13,429 bases of DNA from assembly GCA_944322775.1 (NCBI GenBank), contig CALUQA010000103.1, forward strand, positions 1 through 13,429, read 5' to 3'. This DNA is from an uncultured Elusimicrobiales bacterium. Its GTDB lineage: Bacteria; Elusimicrobiota; Elusimicrobia; Elusimicrobiales; Elusimicrobiaceae. The notes under the pieces were generated by a model that was given only the letters and a program-made list of their open reading frames with translations, ran no database searches and had not been told where the DNA came from. The position numbers and the translations under genes are program-made. This document shows, one piece after another, positions 13,401 through 13,429 of the stretch. Every line of letters begins with the position of its first letter. Positions within the stretch are counted from its first letter, which is position 1.

Positions 13401-13429
13401 ATGAGAACCTACGAAACTGTAACGATTGT
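13401..13429 (+). CDS. rpsF: Start of probable 30S ribosomal protein S6 gene, cut by the window end
   Basis: Only the first nine codons are visible, reading M-R-T-Y-E-T-V-T-I, then the window ends. Ribosomal protein S6 begins almost universally with MR-x-YE followed by hydrophobic residues, so this is a good but short match. If right, ssb, rpsR and rplI usually follow. The start has no Shine-Dalgarno and sits 6 nt after a TATAAT, downstream of a terminated small transcript. Confidence 0.62.

Noticed and set aside
1..13429. Mobile element, phage defence island, CRISPR array or tRNA
   Set aside because: No transposase, integrase, nuclease-defence pair, direct-repeat array or cloverleaf was found; gene order and style look like ordinary chromosome.

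Overview
This window most likely comes from a fermentative, Gram-negative-type bacterium. The evidence is signal peptides, CDP-diacylglycerol and MEP-isoprenoid genes, a three-gene acyl-CoA dehydrogenase/Etf set of the electron-bifurcating type, and no sign of respiration. Overall protein style suggests a gut lineage such as Elusimicrobiota, but no marker gene here proves it. The window looks chromosomal: genes are tightly packed, several overlap by ATGA, and there is no integrase, transposase, tRNA, CRISPR array or plasmid gene.

Layout. Positions 1-1644 (minus strand) hold cdsA followed by dxr, the latter cut by the window start. Divergent from them, 1771-5408 (plus) is an acyl-CoA dehydrogenase, etfB and etfA operon, whose etfA carries an N-terminal two-cluster ferredoxin domain. 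It ends in a two-way terminator shared with a small membrane-protein gene (5475-5825, minus). Two more minus-strand genes follow: an 88-residue basic protein of unknown role and an exported protein with two carboxymuconolactone-decarboxylase (CMD) domains. Between them lies an unexplained inverted-repeat region (6223-6323). The CMD gene has a promoter with a 19-bp spacer filled by a 7-4-7 dyad, the architecture of MerR-family activated promoters.

Positions 7341-10368 (plus) form an overlapping operon: an orphan Cache/HAMP histidine kinase, an unknown multi-pass membrane protein and a DnaQ-type 3'-5' exonuclease. Next come gpmI (cofactor-independent phosphoglycerate mutase), a DUF167/YggU-type small protein, and a secreted protein with a T-x5-C...H pattern reminiscent of CheD-type deamidases. 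After that there is a strong sigma70-type promoter driving a predicted transcript of about 98 nt that ends at a very good intrinsic terminator, then the first codons of what looks like rpsF.

Two cross-cutting patterns stand out. First, several genes without a Shine-Dalgarno (cdsA, the DUF167 gene, rpsF and possibly the 88-residue gene) have a -10-like hexamer exactly 6 nt before the ATG, which would put the transcription start on the A of the start codon (leaderless mRNA). Genes with clear Shine-Dalgarno sequences do not show this. Second, regulation looks rich for such a compact region: the MerR-type operator, the folded intergenic element and the small RNA or attenuator before rpsF.
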